From: Muscardinus avellanarius
Lineage: Eukaryota; Chordata; Mammalia; Rodentia; Gliridae
Assembly (NCBI GenBank): GCA_963383645.1
Contig: OY726572.1
Location: 24,683,292-24,747,291, forward strand
Length of the DNA stretch: 64,000 nucleotides
Reading direction: 5' to 3'
A program made the translations under genes and the position numbers. Below the pieces are notes generated by a model. It made no database searches and was not told the origin of the DNA. It was given only the letters and a program-made list of their open reading frames with translations. Shown one piece after another: positions 11,104 through 22,329 of the stretch (position 1 is its first letter; each line of letters begins with the position of its first letter).

Positions 11104-11328
11104 TTGTAAACCTGGACCAGGTATGGTAGCACACATCTGTAAACCCAGTACTTGGGAGACTGAGACAGGAGGATCACAGATTTGAGGCCAGTCTCAGCAA
11201 CTTAGTGAGACCCTCAGTAACTGTTTGAAAATAAAAATTTTAAAGGGCTGTGGTGTAGCTCGGAGGTAGTGCAACCCTGGGTTCAATCTCTAGGACCAAA
11301 ACAATTTTTTTTTTTTGCAAACCTGGGA
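11104..11328 (+). mobile_element. B1-dID SINE with target-site duplication
   Basis: Body 'ccaggtatggtagcacacatctgtaaaccc' to 'gggttcaatctctaggacc', with ID half 'gggctgtggtgtagctcggaggtag'. Flanks ttgtaaacctgga (11104) and ttgcaaacctggga (to 11328) are a slightly decayed duplication. Confidence 0.92.
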
Positions 11329-11695
11329 TTTGAATTAAAAGGAAGTTAGAAACTAGGTAGAACTGAGCAGACTATTTGGGGAACCCTGTCCTGCAGCTTC
11401 TGAGCACAGCCTCCTAATGCTTTGAGGAGTCCATGCCTCCCTTTCCTTGGGGAAAGCCTCACGTGTCACAGCGTCCCAAGAACCTCCCCCATGTCCCACT
11501 TCAAAGTTTTCTGGGTGCCTACTTCACTCCAATCATTTCCAGCTCTCCACAGCCCCAAACCTGGAGTTCCCCAAGCACAAGAAGGAGGCTTCTGTGGAGG
11601 GACCCGGCCACCCCCGCGGCTCTTCTCTTCTCTTCAAGGACTGTGTGTGCCACCAGTCAGGCCCTTGCTCAGCTCCCCCAGCTGGCCCACTGCAG
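11329..11695. other. Unassigned sequence
   Basis: GC-moderate single-copy DNA. Three overlapping plus-strand frames pass through here into the minisatellite. Open frame in several phases at once argues against coding. Confidence 0.4.
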
Positions 11696-11805
11696 GAGGG
11701 CAGAGGGCGAAGGGCAGAGGGCGGAGGGCAGAGGGCAGAGGGTGGAGGGCAGAGGGTGGAGGGGAGAGGGGAGAGGGCAGGGGACAGAGGACAGAGGACA
11801 GAAAT
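11696..11805 (+). repeat. G-rich minisatellite, unit GGGCAGA (7 bp)
   Basis: About 14 degenerate heptamers of GGGCAGA/GGGTGGA/GGGGAGA, then GGACAGA. Regular GGG triplets every seven bases give repeated G-quadruplex potential on the plus strand. The array makes the 262-, 130- and 124-codon frames at 11422-12235 look long; because 7 is not a multiple of 3, all frames stay open. Confidence 0.95.
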
Positions 11806-12019
11806 AACTCATGAGAACCAAAAGCCAAACCCCAATGGAAGCTCACATGGAAATGGCCCAGCAAAAAAGAGTCCTGGGATGTGTGGGCTATTAATAGTGA
11901 CGTGTGCACCTCAGCCTCTTCTTCTGGGGGTGTCGGGGGCAGGTAGGCATGGACATTCCTGGGAAGGCCCCAGTTGGCCAGGTAGAATGTGCCTCAGACT
12001 CTATTCACTGGATGAACCC

Positions 12020-13031
<1,012 letters not shown>

Positions 13032-13079
<48 letters not shown>
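13032..13079. repeat. (CA)n microsatellite
   Basis: About 23 uninterrupted AC units. Confidence 0.98.
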
Positions 13080-13081
<2 letters not shown>

Positions 13082-13624
13082 GATAGGGCAGTCTTCTTCA
13101 TTTCCCAAATGGACACTCTCTTCAGTTGACACCACGTTGTCCTCTGTGCCCGAGGGAGCGTCACAGGCCCACACTCTGCAGCTGTCCTTCTGCCATTTGC
13201 AGGTAGGAGCCAAAGCCATCCCCATTCAAGCCATGAAACGCCTTCCATGCTCCCAAGGAACAGCAACAACTCCCTCCCCGCTCCCCTAACTTTGAACATT
13301 GAGCTCGGGGCTGTTCTGGCCAGAAGGAAGAGAAAGCAATACTTAGGGTGTCCACGAAATGAAAAAACCATGTTTAAGATACCAGCCCAGTAGAAGAATC
13401 AGTAGAGAAAATATATGTTTGGAAAGATTTCATTTTTAAAAAACCATTAAGGTAGTCATCAGGGGAGATGATCAGAATTCTGCTGTACTTTCTCATGTTC
13501 TTTTATGATTCAGTCCTGGTTTTATTTTGAATTACCTATGTAGGGTAGGGGTGTGGGGGGTGGGGTGCTATAAACGTCTCTGTGCCCAGAGTGAATTGTC
13601 CTGCAATCGTCCAGCCTTGGAGGC

Positions 13625-13810
13625 CAAAATGGTGGTTCTCCCTAACCGTGTGGTCTTGGGCACCAGATTCAGTTTTTCCATTTGTAAAGTGGGATGATGA
13701 GTATAGCACTTGTTTCATAAGATCATAAAGACGATTTTAAAAAGAGTTACTATGCAAAAAGCACATAGAGCAGTGATAAGCGAGTTGTATATGCTTTTAA
13801 GTACTTTCTA
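13625..13810 (+). mobile_element. MIR SINE
   Basis: 'gtgtggtcttgggcacca', 'ttcagtttttccatttgtaaagtgggatgatgagtatagc' and 'agagcagtgataagcga' follow the MIR consensus order. A G-rich run lies just upstream at 13543-13566. Confidence 0.65.
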
Positions 13811-15800
13811 TTATAATCAACACTATTACTGTTATTGTTACTAAGGGTCTAATAATTATTATGGCCCTAGAGGGGCTCTGTGCTTCTAGACCTGTACAAG
13901 AGGCAGCAGCTGAGGTTGTGAATTCTGTGTTAGATGAGGGAGAAGAAAGGACTAGAGGTTTTATAAGTGGGTGGAGCAGAAGAAAGTTGGCTTATACTGG
14001 GTGCCCACTCTCCCTCTTCCATGACCTTGATCTTAGACACTAAGGACATAGAACCAGTTGTACCATAAGAATGGTGAGTAGAGGAATCCCATCCCTGGGC
14101 AGATGGGTCAGAGATGATAGTGGTCACTGGTGCCGGTGGCTGAGCTGTCCCCAGTTTCTCTCCACCATGTCCGTGTGAACATGAACACTTGTGTGTGTCC
14201 ATGAGGTCCCCGAGGTGGTATCCTTGAGCAGCGGAAGCCACTGAGCAGTCTACCCTTCAGTTTTCAGGAAAGAATGTTAACTTTGAGTCCTCCTAGACTT
14301 TGAGGGCTTTGCTCTTCCCCACTTTTAGGCCCCATTCAGGAATTCCCTGCAGAATTGGATCGTTTATTCAGCAAGCTAGAAGAACCAACCACAGTCCAGG
14401 ACCTGAAAGGAAAAACAACCAATCTCATGTTCCAATCTCTTCTCTCCGCAGGCTTTATTGTTCCTATGACAGTTTCTTCTAGCCCCTACCCCCCATTTAA
14501 GGTTTTGCTTTTTGCTATTTCCTGCTGGAGGAAAAGGGGGAAGGTATTAGAATCAACTCCACTGCAAAGAGGACTCTCCCCACCTACAGATTCCACAGCA
14601 ACAAACCCAGACCTTCTTTGAATACCTCTTAGTTGATCAGGGAGAAGGGAAAGACCCTGGCACTTCTGTGGTTGTTTTTGTAAGTACAGGCACTTGTTTT
14701 ACATTTTTTTCTAGAACTGTCAATGATAGGTGTGGAGTCATCTACACATTTAACCCTATGTAGTAAAGGAAGGGTCCTCATGGTAGTGAGCACAATATAG
14801 ACTCATCGCATCTGCCACTGGAATTTGAGCTTAGCAAAGGGGTAGAACACTGGTTAATAGAGGTGCTGGGAACTCGCCTCAGACAAAGAGCTTAAATGTA
14901 AGTGAGTTGGCACCTGTTGAAACAAATTTTATCTTCAACAAGGTCATTGGTATAGTCGCCATCAAGGAAAATTTCCTTGGTGGCCATTGGTCCCTTCTGG
15001 CTTCTGATTCCAGCTGCCTGTCACAAGCTCCAGGAGGCTTCAGAGCACCCTACCTGCTCTCTGGTTTTCCATCCTGCCCAGACACTCAGCTCCAGCAGAG
15101 TAAATTTACTAAGGTTGCTGGAAACAGGAAACAGCTCTGGTTAACTTCATCTGGAAAATAATTTATTGGGAAGATTGGTACTAGGTCACTCACAGGATTA
15201 ACAGGAAGGCTAAAGAACAAGGTGTGAGCCAGAAATTAGGCTGGCAAAGGCCAGTCAAGCCCCCATCATGGCAAGTGGGTACGGGACGCTGCTACAGCCA
15301 CCGCTGCCGTCAGACCCACTGCTGCTGGATCCCAAACCCTGCACCCTGACCATTCATCCCCCCAATTCTCTCAACTTCAACATTGTTGCCATATAAAACA
15401 CCTGCTGGGTACTTGAGCCTTGGCATCGCTCTCTAGCTTCCAAGTCCTGCACCCATAATTGTCTATACTTAAATCCCTGCTAATATTCTAGCTGTGGGGG
15501 GTTAGGAGACGGACTGTCTGTGCCCCACTCACATCCATGGGCCCTTTTACCGACTCCTCTCTCTTGCTCTTTCCCTCAAGTAGAAAAGATTTGGAGATCA
15601 GAACATATAGTAAACCTGTCCTACTGCAGGCTCTGCTGAAGGGGAGACATATTAACTTTTTTGGATGGAGAAAAGTAGCTTAAGTCTTAGGTCATGTTTT
15701 CTCTATAACCTAAATAAGCATATTTTATTTTAGCTAAAATTTCTTCAAGTATAGTCTTTATCACTTGTAGCTAAAAGAATCCTGCCATCTCCTTACCTGT
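13811..15800. other. Unassigned, repeat-poor stretch; possible unrecognised LTR at about 14880-15660
   Basis: There are no SINEs for nearly 2 kb. The segment 15170-15660 has LTR-like composition (mixed short blocks, 'gccatataaaacacctgctg' resembling a TATA region, pyrimidine blocks), but I cannot match it to a known family. Open frames are short and unremarkable. Confidence 0.35.
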
Positions 15801-15852
15801 GGTTCTCAACCAGGTGTGGCAAAGCCCCTAAGAGACATTTTGAAATGTGTAG
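15801..15852 (+). mobile_element. MER5-type hAT fragment
   Basis: 'tgtggttctcaaccaggtgtggcaaagcccctaagagacattttgaaatgtgtag' matches the terminal part of MER5-like hAT elements. It is cut off at the start of a Tigger-like insertion. Confidence 0.6.
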
Positions 15853-15854
15853 AG

Positions 15855-16390
15855 TACAGCGGTCCCCTCGTATCTGTAGTTTTACTTTGGAAGGTTTCAG
15901 CTACTTGCAGTCAACCATGGTCTGAAAATATTAAATGGAAAATTTCAGAATTACAATTTTGATTTATACCATTCTGCATAGCATGACAAAATCTCATGCT
16001 TTCTTCTCTGTTTTGCCTGAGATAAGAATCATCCCTCTCTCCAGCGTGTCCACCCTGTAGATGCTACCCACCTGTTAGCCTCTTAGTAGCCATCTAGTTT
16101 ATCAAATCTACTGTTGCAGTACCGTAGTGGGTGTGTTCAGGTAACCCTTACTTAATAATGGCTCCAAAGCACAAGATTATTGGCAACTTTATCACAACAT
16201 AGTCTTATAACTCTTCCTTTTATTCATAGTTCATTTTGTCAATCTCTTACCATGACTAATTTATAAATTTAACTTTATTGTGGGCATGTATGTACAGGGG
16301 GAAAACATGATATAGCATGGTTCAATACTCTGCAATTTCAAGCATTCACCGGGGATTGGAACAACCCCCCATAAATAAAAGGGCAACAGC
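15855..16390 (+). mobile_element. Tigger-type (Tc1/mariner, pogo-like) non-autonomous DNA transposon
   Basis: The left end 'acagcggtcccctcgtatctg...ggtttcagctacttgcagtcaaccatggtc' and 'atattaaatggaaaatttcag' match Tigger elements. The middle 'cttacttaataatggctccaaagcacaag' is the start of the ancestral transposase frame, which ends almost at once. The right end 'gggcatgtatgtacaggg...caccggggattggaacaaccccccat' is the matching terminus. At about 535 bp it is an internally deleted derivative with no function. Confidence 0.8.
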
Positions 16391-16754
16391 TCTGGTTAAC
16401 TTAACCTTATCCTTCTACCCCAAGGAAACTTCACCTTATAGCTCATCACCCCAACACCCATGTGATCAGCAAATATTGCCATTCAGTGACTTTATCTAAA
16501 GACATTAAGTATCCTGAAAAGCATAGCACAGTTGAGCACAGTGATAAATGCCCTTACCAAATGGTTACAGTACCGCTGGTGGGACCCACCACATCTACAT
16601 CAACCATGACAGATGACATGATCAGCCTCTTCAGCTTCCCACCGATGTTGGACAATGCTTCATTACCCTCAACACAAAATCCCAACCAGGTCTTCAGAGT
16701 TGGCAAAACCATTCTCTTGCCTTCCTTCAGTGTAGACTCAACCTTCCCCTTTAA
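16391..16754. other. Unassigned sequence containing one copy of a 52-bp duplicated segment
   Basis: Single-copy DNA except for 16418-16469, which recurs at 17425-17476 with a few mismatches. A 100-codon frame (16462-16764) has no recognisable features. Confidence 0.45.
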
Positions 16755-16845
16755 TGATAGCTAAGGAAACTGAGACTTGGGGAGAGATCATCCCTTACCC
16801 ACTGTCACACAGCTCAGGGGGTGGCAGGACTCAGTCTATATCGTC
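16755..16845 (-). mobile_element. MIR SINE
   Basis: 'aaggaaactgagacttggggagagatcatcccttacccactgtcacacagctcagggggtggcaggactcagtct' is a clear inverted MIR core. Confidence 0.75.
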
Positions 16846-17789
16846 TGGGCCGTCTGAGCATCCTTCTACCCCACCCCACTGCCCTTGCTCTCCCATTGAG
16901 GTGGGCTTGGGAAGTCCAGCCCTGCCTTGCAGTGCGTGCGCCTCCAGGAATCTCCCTGAGCTTGGCTCCAGAGATCAAGGCAGGGCTCTGGGTCTCAAGA
17001 CACCACCTGCGGGTGGTAGGAGAGCCATTTGGCAGAAGGGGCTGGACTCTGTGGGCAGAGCTGGCACCAAGGAAAAGGAATAAACATAGAGATGGAGCCT
17101 CACTCGGGGGAGTTGAGGGCTCCAGAAAGATCTGCAGAGACTTGGAACAGTTGCTTTAACCAGATAATCACACAGGAACTAATTAGCACCTTCCTTCCCA
17201 GCTCAGCCCTCTGGGGCAAAAGTGGAGAAGAGAAACCCATTAATTACTTTATCAGGAAACACTGATAAGAGCCCTCAAAAGCTATCTCTGTAAAGCTCTG
17301 AGCTAATTAAAGAGGGCTGTAGGGTGAAGGGATGTGTCACCCTGGAGAGGGCAGAGTACACACTTTGATCCTCAGCCTTAGGGCTCCCTAGCCCCAGATG
17401 AAGAACAAAAAAGGACTCTTGCCCCCCCAAGGAAACTTCACCTTGCAGCTCAGCACCTCAACACCCATGTAACCAGGAATGAGGTGTCTGGTGGCTGCAG
17501 TGCCGGCTCAGCCAACTGAGGGGTGAGGGGTACTAACCAGGTAGCCTGGGCTCTCCCAGGATACCACAAAAGTAGCACTGCTAGGATTTGATATGGCGTG
17601 TGCCTCCTCTCACTGGTATTATTTGCAGGGCCATTTGGTGGGAGAGGAAAATAAGGCTCAGGTGACTTAACATGCCTAATTAGGCATCACTCAAGTAGAA
17701 AGAGATAGGTCAACTCACAACCAGATCTCCAGCTCAAAAGTCCCATGTTGCTTGCACTGCTCTGGAGTATCATTCTCCGGGCCTGGAGG
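16846..17789. other. Repeat-poor stretch with homeodomain/GATA-motif cluster and a 16-bp palindrome
   Basis: 17140-17310 holds several TAATTA/ATTA and GATAA motifs within 150 bp, and ATGCCTAATTAGGCAT at 17672-17687 is a perfect palindrome. The second copy of the 52-bp duplication is at 17425-17476. These are candidate regulatory sequences only; no exon is visible. Confidence 0.4.
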
Positions 17790-17990
17790 AGCACCTAGAG
17801 GCAGACAGCAGGCCTGGGTTTAGACCTGGGATCCTTTCTTCCTAGCTCTTGAAGCTAATTCCTTCCTTCCTCTGAGCCTTGGTGTCCTGGTCCATGACCC
17901 GGGGCTAGCCACGCCTATTCAAATCAGCATAAGGAGGGGTAGGAGACAAGTTGGCACGTGTAGGTCACCTACAACAGAGCCTGGTAGCTG
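17790..17990 (+). mobile_element. MIR SINE
   Basis: 'ggcctgggtttagacctgggatcc', 'ctctgagccttggtgtcctggtcca' and 'acaacagagcctggtagctg' follow the MIR plan, with an insertion in the middle. Confidence 0.6.
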
Positions 17991-18420
17991 TCATTTTGAG
18001 TTTATAATGTATAATTTTGCATAGTGATTTTTAGCTTCAGAAATGTTAGAGAAAATACAATTTTATAGAGAAATGCAAAAAAGGGGCCGTCTCTGGAGGG
18101 AGAGTTTGGGGTCTCTCAGCTCCCTACACATTTAGGTTCTTCTGCCTCCAAGAGAAACTCTGTGGCGTACCCAGGATTCCTCAGAGCACCGGTAGACAAC
18201 CTGTACCTGAGGGAGGCAGGGTACTCTGAGGTCTCCAGGAACTTTGAATAAATGCCCTACATGAAGACAAATAATGTCTTTTGATTTCACAGAGGATGTT
18301 AATGCCCAGGGCCTGTGCATTGAAGCTATTCTTTCAGAAAAGACAATGGATGTGCAAAGGACCCTCTTGCCCTGTTCTCAGATAGCTGCTTAGACTATAG
18401 CATCTGTAGCTACCAAGGAG

Positions 18421-18506
18421 GGGGGGGGTAATCCACATATCCTGGGATCAAACCCATGACCTTGATGTCCATCATGATATTTCACCCCACTGGACTAGCC
18501 AGTCAT
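18421..18506 (-). mobile_element. tRNA-derived remnant (tRNA pseudogene or old tRNA-SINE head)
   Basis: On the minus strand TAGTCCAGTGG (18487-18497) fits a Pol III A box and GGTTTGATCCC (18444-18454) fits a B box with one change. The starts are 43 bases apart, as in a tRNA. The preceding 'gactggctag' and the 'atcaaggtcatgggtttgatccc' block resemble tRNA-Ile-type sequence. The acceptor stem and loop pairing look decayed, and it abuts a run of G (C on the minus strand). Confidence 0.55.
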
Positions 18507-19004
18507 CCATCCATCAGGTAATAGCAACATTTTGCATAGGCACACTTAAGCCTTTTAGGAAAGTAAAAGTTCACGATGATGTTCCACAGGATATTTACAA
18601 AATGACCTAGGAGGGTGGAATGCCTTTCCTAAGGATATGACCAAAGACAAGAACAGGGAATAGTGATGCCTGTGTTCTAGAATGGAAGATGTCAGGAGAC
18701 CCAACCTTGACTCCTCAAAAGCTCTGGGGGAGTGGCCACCATCCTAGTAGCACCTGAACTGGAGCTTCACACCAGCAGGGGTCAAATGCTTGTTCATTTA
18801 TTTGGCTTGAAATCACTACCTGTCTGGGAGTTATAAAAGGTCAAGATGGAGCAATGGGAAGGTGTCATTTGTTGGGGATTTTCCCTTCAAAGAACTTATT
18901 TGTAATTATTATGAATTATTATACCTCAATGGATGTATCATGTCTTGCCTCTGTCCTCCTTCCACTCCTCTGCTAAGTTGGTTTCTCCCAACCCTATGCT
19001 GACC
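18507..19004. other. Unassigned sequence
   Basis: Single-copy DNA with no clear repeat. A weak CTCF-like string CACCAGCAGGGGTCA lies at 18770-18784. Confidence 0.4.
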
Positions 19005-19150
19005 AAACATTTCTTATCTACTGCATGTCTAGGTCTTGCTAGGCACACTCAGACACTACCTTATCAGATCCTCAGAACTTCCCATCAATTCCGGGACTCG
19101 TATCCCAATTTGTGACCAAGAAACTGAGAGGAAGAGTATGGGGCTGGATC
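19005..19150 (-). mobile_element. MIR SINE
   Basis: 'tactgcatgtctaggtcttgctaggcac', 'accttatcagatcctcagaac' and 'gaccaagaaactgagagg' follow inverted MIR. Confidence 0.6.
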
Positions 19151-20389
19151 CTGGACTTATGGGCCACTGGGTGGTCAAGGCTCAAGCCCAGGGCCATCAG
19201 AGGTTAAGTCCAGCGCTCCTTCCAAGTCTTCCCCATGAAAGTTTTCTGGAGAAGTCTGACCTGTGCCTAGAAAGACACCAAAGCGGTTTAGGACAAAAGC
19301 TTATGTCCCAGAAGGACACAAGAGAGCAGTGAGGAGGCCTGGGTTCTAGTCAGTTCTACTTATAACCAGATAGGTTCTGCCACTATATTATCCCCACCGG
19401 GGCTCTCTAAGCGGCTTCCTGCTCTACCCCTCACCCCCGCCTGCCTGTGTGTACTGGAAGGCTTAACTTGGTCTTGGATCTCCTACTGAAGTGTGTGCAC
19501 GCCCATGGGTTCCTTCTGCCCATACACAGCTTGGGTTCCAAGCAGGGACACCAGCAGCTCTTTCTCCGTGCCCTTGGGCTAGGGCTGATCTGCTTTCCCA
19601 ACTGCCCAACCTGTGCTCTGGAAGACAGGGAGGAGTCTGGCCCCTGGAAGATGCACCGCCCCCTGGTGGCTGGAGGAGGCAACACAAGCACTTTCTCTGG
19701 GTCTCCTGCTCCCCCAACAAGTTAACTCCCTCCTGCCATTTTAATGAAAAGGTGAACACATGCTACTCTGGGCTCACTTTTTATTTTCTGATGTATGTGG
19801 AGTAGTAAGGGAATTGTAGGGTTGTCAGAAACAGAAATAAAACTCACGAGGTGAGGCCACAACTCCCTGATGGCTGAGAGTTGTCAGGAGAGCCAGCTTC
19901 ATATTCAGGCCATACTGGACTCTTCTCTAGAAGCCAGCCTGTCCCCAGAATCCTCAGCAGAAGAGGAATCCCTGGGCAAGTGTTCAAACCAGAGGCGTGG
20001 TTAGGGGAGGGAACCACTCTGAAGTGGTCTAGGCTCAGGTGAATGCAGAAATCACAGGAGTTTATTAGCAAAAGAAGGCTCTTGGAGGTGCTGGGAGTGC
20101 ACTGTGGACAAACAGGGCTGTTCCTCACCTTGGAGGAGCATAGAGCGTGAAAGGAATTAATGACAGTAAACAGGTGAAGATGCAGATACATATGCAACCT
20201 CGCAGGGAGAAGGGCTAGGCGTAAGAAGCAGGGTGCATGCTAACAAAGGCCTGTTGGGGTGGGAGGAGCCCCAGTTACAGTGGTGGCGGCAAGGGAGCTC
20301 TGTTTGAAGAGGAAACTGTGAGTCAAAAGCCAAAGCACCAGCTGAACTGCAAGCTGTGGAAAGAGCCAGAGGCAAAGTCAAAAGCCCCA
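19151..20389. other. Unassigned, GC-moderate stretch with a CTCF-like site
   Basis: Several open frames of 77-117 codons occur on both strands but overlap each other in all phases. A MIR-like patch lies at about 19330-19390. The notable element is the CTCF-like motif at 19656-19670. Confidence 0.4.
19656..19670 (-). promoter_or_regulatory. Candidate CTCF binding site
   Basis: The minus strand reads GCCACCAGGGGGCGG, a near-ideal match to the CTCF core (CCACCAGGGGGCGC type). It lies in a SINE-free segment and is not part of a recognisable repeat. Occupancy is inferred from motif only. Confidence 0.6.
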
Positions 20390-20515
20390 AAACAGGTCAG
20401 AAAACTTTCTGTAAAGGGCCTGATGGGTAAATGCTAGGTTCCATGTCCCATACATCTCTGTCATAATTGTGTTTCAATAAAACTTTATTTATAATGCAGA
20501 AGCAGGCAGTATATT
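20390..20515 (+). mobile_element. hAT-type MITE (MER class)
   Basis: 'cagaaaactttctgtaaagggcctgatgggtaaatgctagg' and 'gtgtttcaataaaactttatttataa' are the two conserved blocks of a common non-autonomous hAT element of placental mammals, here with the middle deleted. Confidence 0.75.
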
Positions 20516-20529
20516 GTCAATTCCTGCCC

Positions 20530-20960
20530 TAGACAATAAAGCAGGTTTTATGGGAAAGGAAAGAACGAGGCCGGGGGGCAGAGAGTGGGGACGGAAGGCA
20601 CTAGGGTGAACTGGAGGACACAGGAGTGACAAGTGGAGGTCTTTATATGTAGAGCACAGTAAAGACTTTGGGTTTCATTCTAAAAGCCACCATGATGGTT
20701 TACAGCAGCAAGAGACAAGACTTGACTGATGCTTTTGAGGATTCCTATTTTGGGTAGAGAAAGAATTGGAGAGAAAGCAGGAAGACCTATTTAATGAAAG
20801 CCATGTGATAGACACTGAGGTGGATGGCTATTTAGCAAAGATGCTCAAAGGCAAGGACTTTGAAACGTGATTTGAGGGATGCATGCGCCAAGGAAGAGGA
20901 GCCCTGGGGCGTGGTGCCCAGATTTCAGGCTTGAGCAATTTTACTGAGCTGTAGAAGACA
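20530..20960 (-). mobile_element. L2-clade LINE fragment
   Basis: 'gactttgggtttcattctaaaagccaccatgatgg' is the reverse complement pattern of the L2 segment around 'cttaaaacccttcaatggct...ataaaatcc'. The neighbouring text agrees in order. It is highly diverged and noncoding. A second copy of the same region, in forward orientation, is at 56900-56940. Confidence 0.5.
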
Positions 20961-21419
20961 GGACACAGAGGGACTGGATCTGGGGATAGAAATGGAGATG
21001 AAAACCAAGAGTAAAATCCCAAATGTGACCAAGTGGAGATGTGAGAGGGGAGAAGTCCAATGGGCACGTATGAGGCAGTCGAGACAGTGTACCACTCTCC
21101 TCAGTTCCACTCTGCCCTGTCTCTCTGGCCTTGGCCACTTGACCTGATTCCCAGCTGCGCCAGCCCCAAGCATGGTACGATGGTTAAAGCCTCTGCTGTT
21201 GCTGTCACCTCATCTCCTGACCCATGGATAAGGGTCAGGTTTCACCAAGACTTCCATGACCCCTGCCACGTCAGGGCCTCCCTGACTGCGGACCCCATCT
21301 CCAGCCACTGGACTCTTGGCATCTTGGCTTCCATGGTGGCTGCCTAGAAGGGTCTCATGATATAACCAGCAAATGCAAAAGACTTTGAGCTGATATAAGG
21401 AGTGTAGATGTTGAATGTA

Positions 21420-21600
21420 ATAAGCACCATTTATATATTTCACAAAAGTTTAAAAAGCACTGCACATGTATCAGGCACTCCTCTACGTGCCTCACAGTTA
21501 TTAATATGCATATCCTCAATATAATCCTAAAGGAAAGAGACTTTTATTGCCCTCACAGTGCAGATGTTGAAATTGTGACAGATATTGAACAGCTAGCTGT
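21420..21600 (-). mobile_element. MIR SINE
   Basis: 'tgtatcaggcactcctctacgtgcctcacagttattaatatgcatatcctcaatataatcc', then a decayed 'gagacttttattgccctcacagtgcagatgttgaaattg', fits inverted MIR. Confidence 0.6.
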
Positions 21601-21602
21601 AC

Positions 21603-21905
21603 AGGCCACACTATCCAACTGAAAGCTCTAAACCTTCCAGTAACCACATTAAACAGGTAAAAAGAAAGAGGTGAAGTTAATTTTAATTGTATATTTTATT
21701 TAACTAAATAGATCCAAAATATTATCATTTGCCATGAAATCAATAGAATAAGTTGATAAGGTAGTTCATATGTTTTTGTACTAAGTTCTTAAAATCCCGT
21801 GTGTATTTTACAGTTATAACCCATCTCAGTGTGGAGAAGCCACATTTCAAGTGCTCAACAGCCACGTGTGGCTAGCAGCTACCCTCTTGAGCAGTGTCAA
21901 ATAGA
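21603..21905 (+). mobile_element. hAT-type MITE, nearly full length
   Basis: 'tccagtaaccacattaaacaggtaaaaagaaagaggtgaagttaattttaa', 'ccaaaatattatcattt' and 'agaagccacatttcaagtgctcaacagccacgtgtggctagcagctacc' are the diagnostic blocks of a well-known MER-class hAT element. The ends appear present, giving about 300 bp. No coding potential. Confidence 0.8.
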
Positions 21906-22329
21906 TTGTATGTTGTCTCGTGAGTGAATGGCAATGTCAAAAAATTAGAAAGGGCTGCACTCAGCTCTCGGCTGGTAGTCCTTGAGTCGAACATCGATAT
22001 GGAGAAAGACCACTTTATTCTCAATGAAAGGAAGGAACTAAGTGGGTAAAAATCGATTCTTTTTAATTCTCTGATAATTATTGTTGTTTTTAATTATCTG
22101 CCAGCAAGCACAGAAAAAAAAAAGATGAACAAATAGGATATAATCACATTCTGGAAAGAGATGTTTACAGTTTGCCTGTACTTTGCCTATATATGTGGAT
22201 GCTTGAGATTTTTACACTGTACCCAAATAGAATTTGGGTATCTTTTGCTAGCAAAATTGTCCCTAGTGAGTGTGGTTGGAATGAACTTTCAGCTGGACTT
22301 GGTTTCAGTTTCCTTGATGATTTGCTGAA
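21906..22329. other. Unassigned AT-rich sequence
   Basis: Single-copy AT-rich DNA. Nothing recognisable. Confidence 0.4.
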
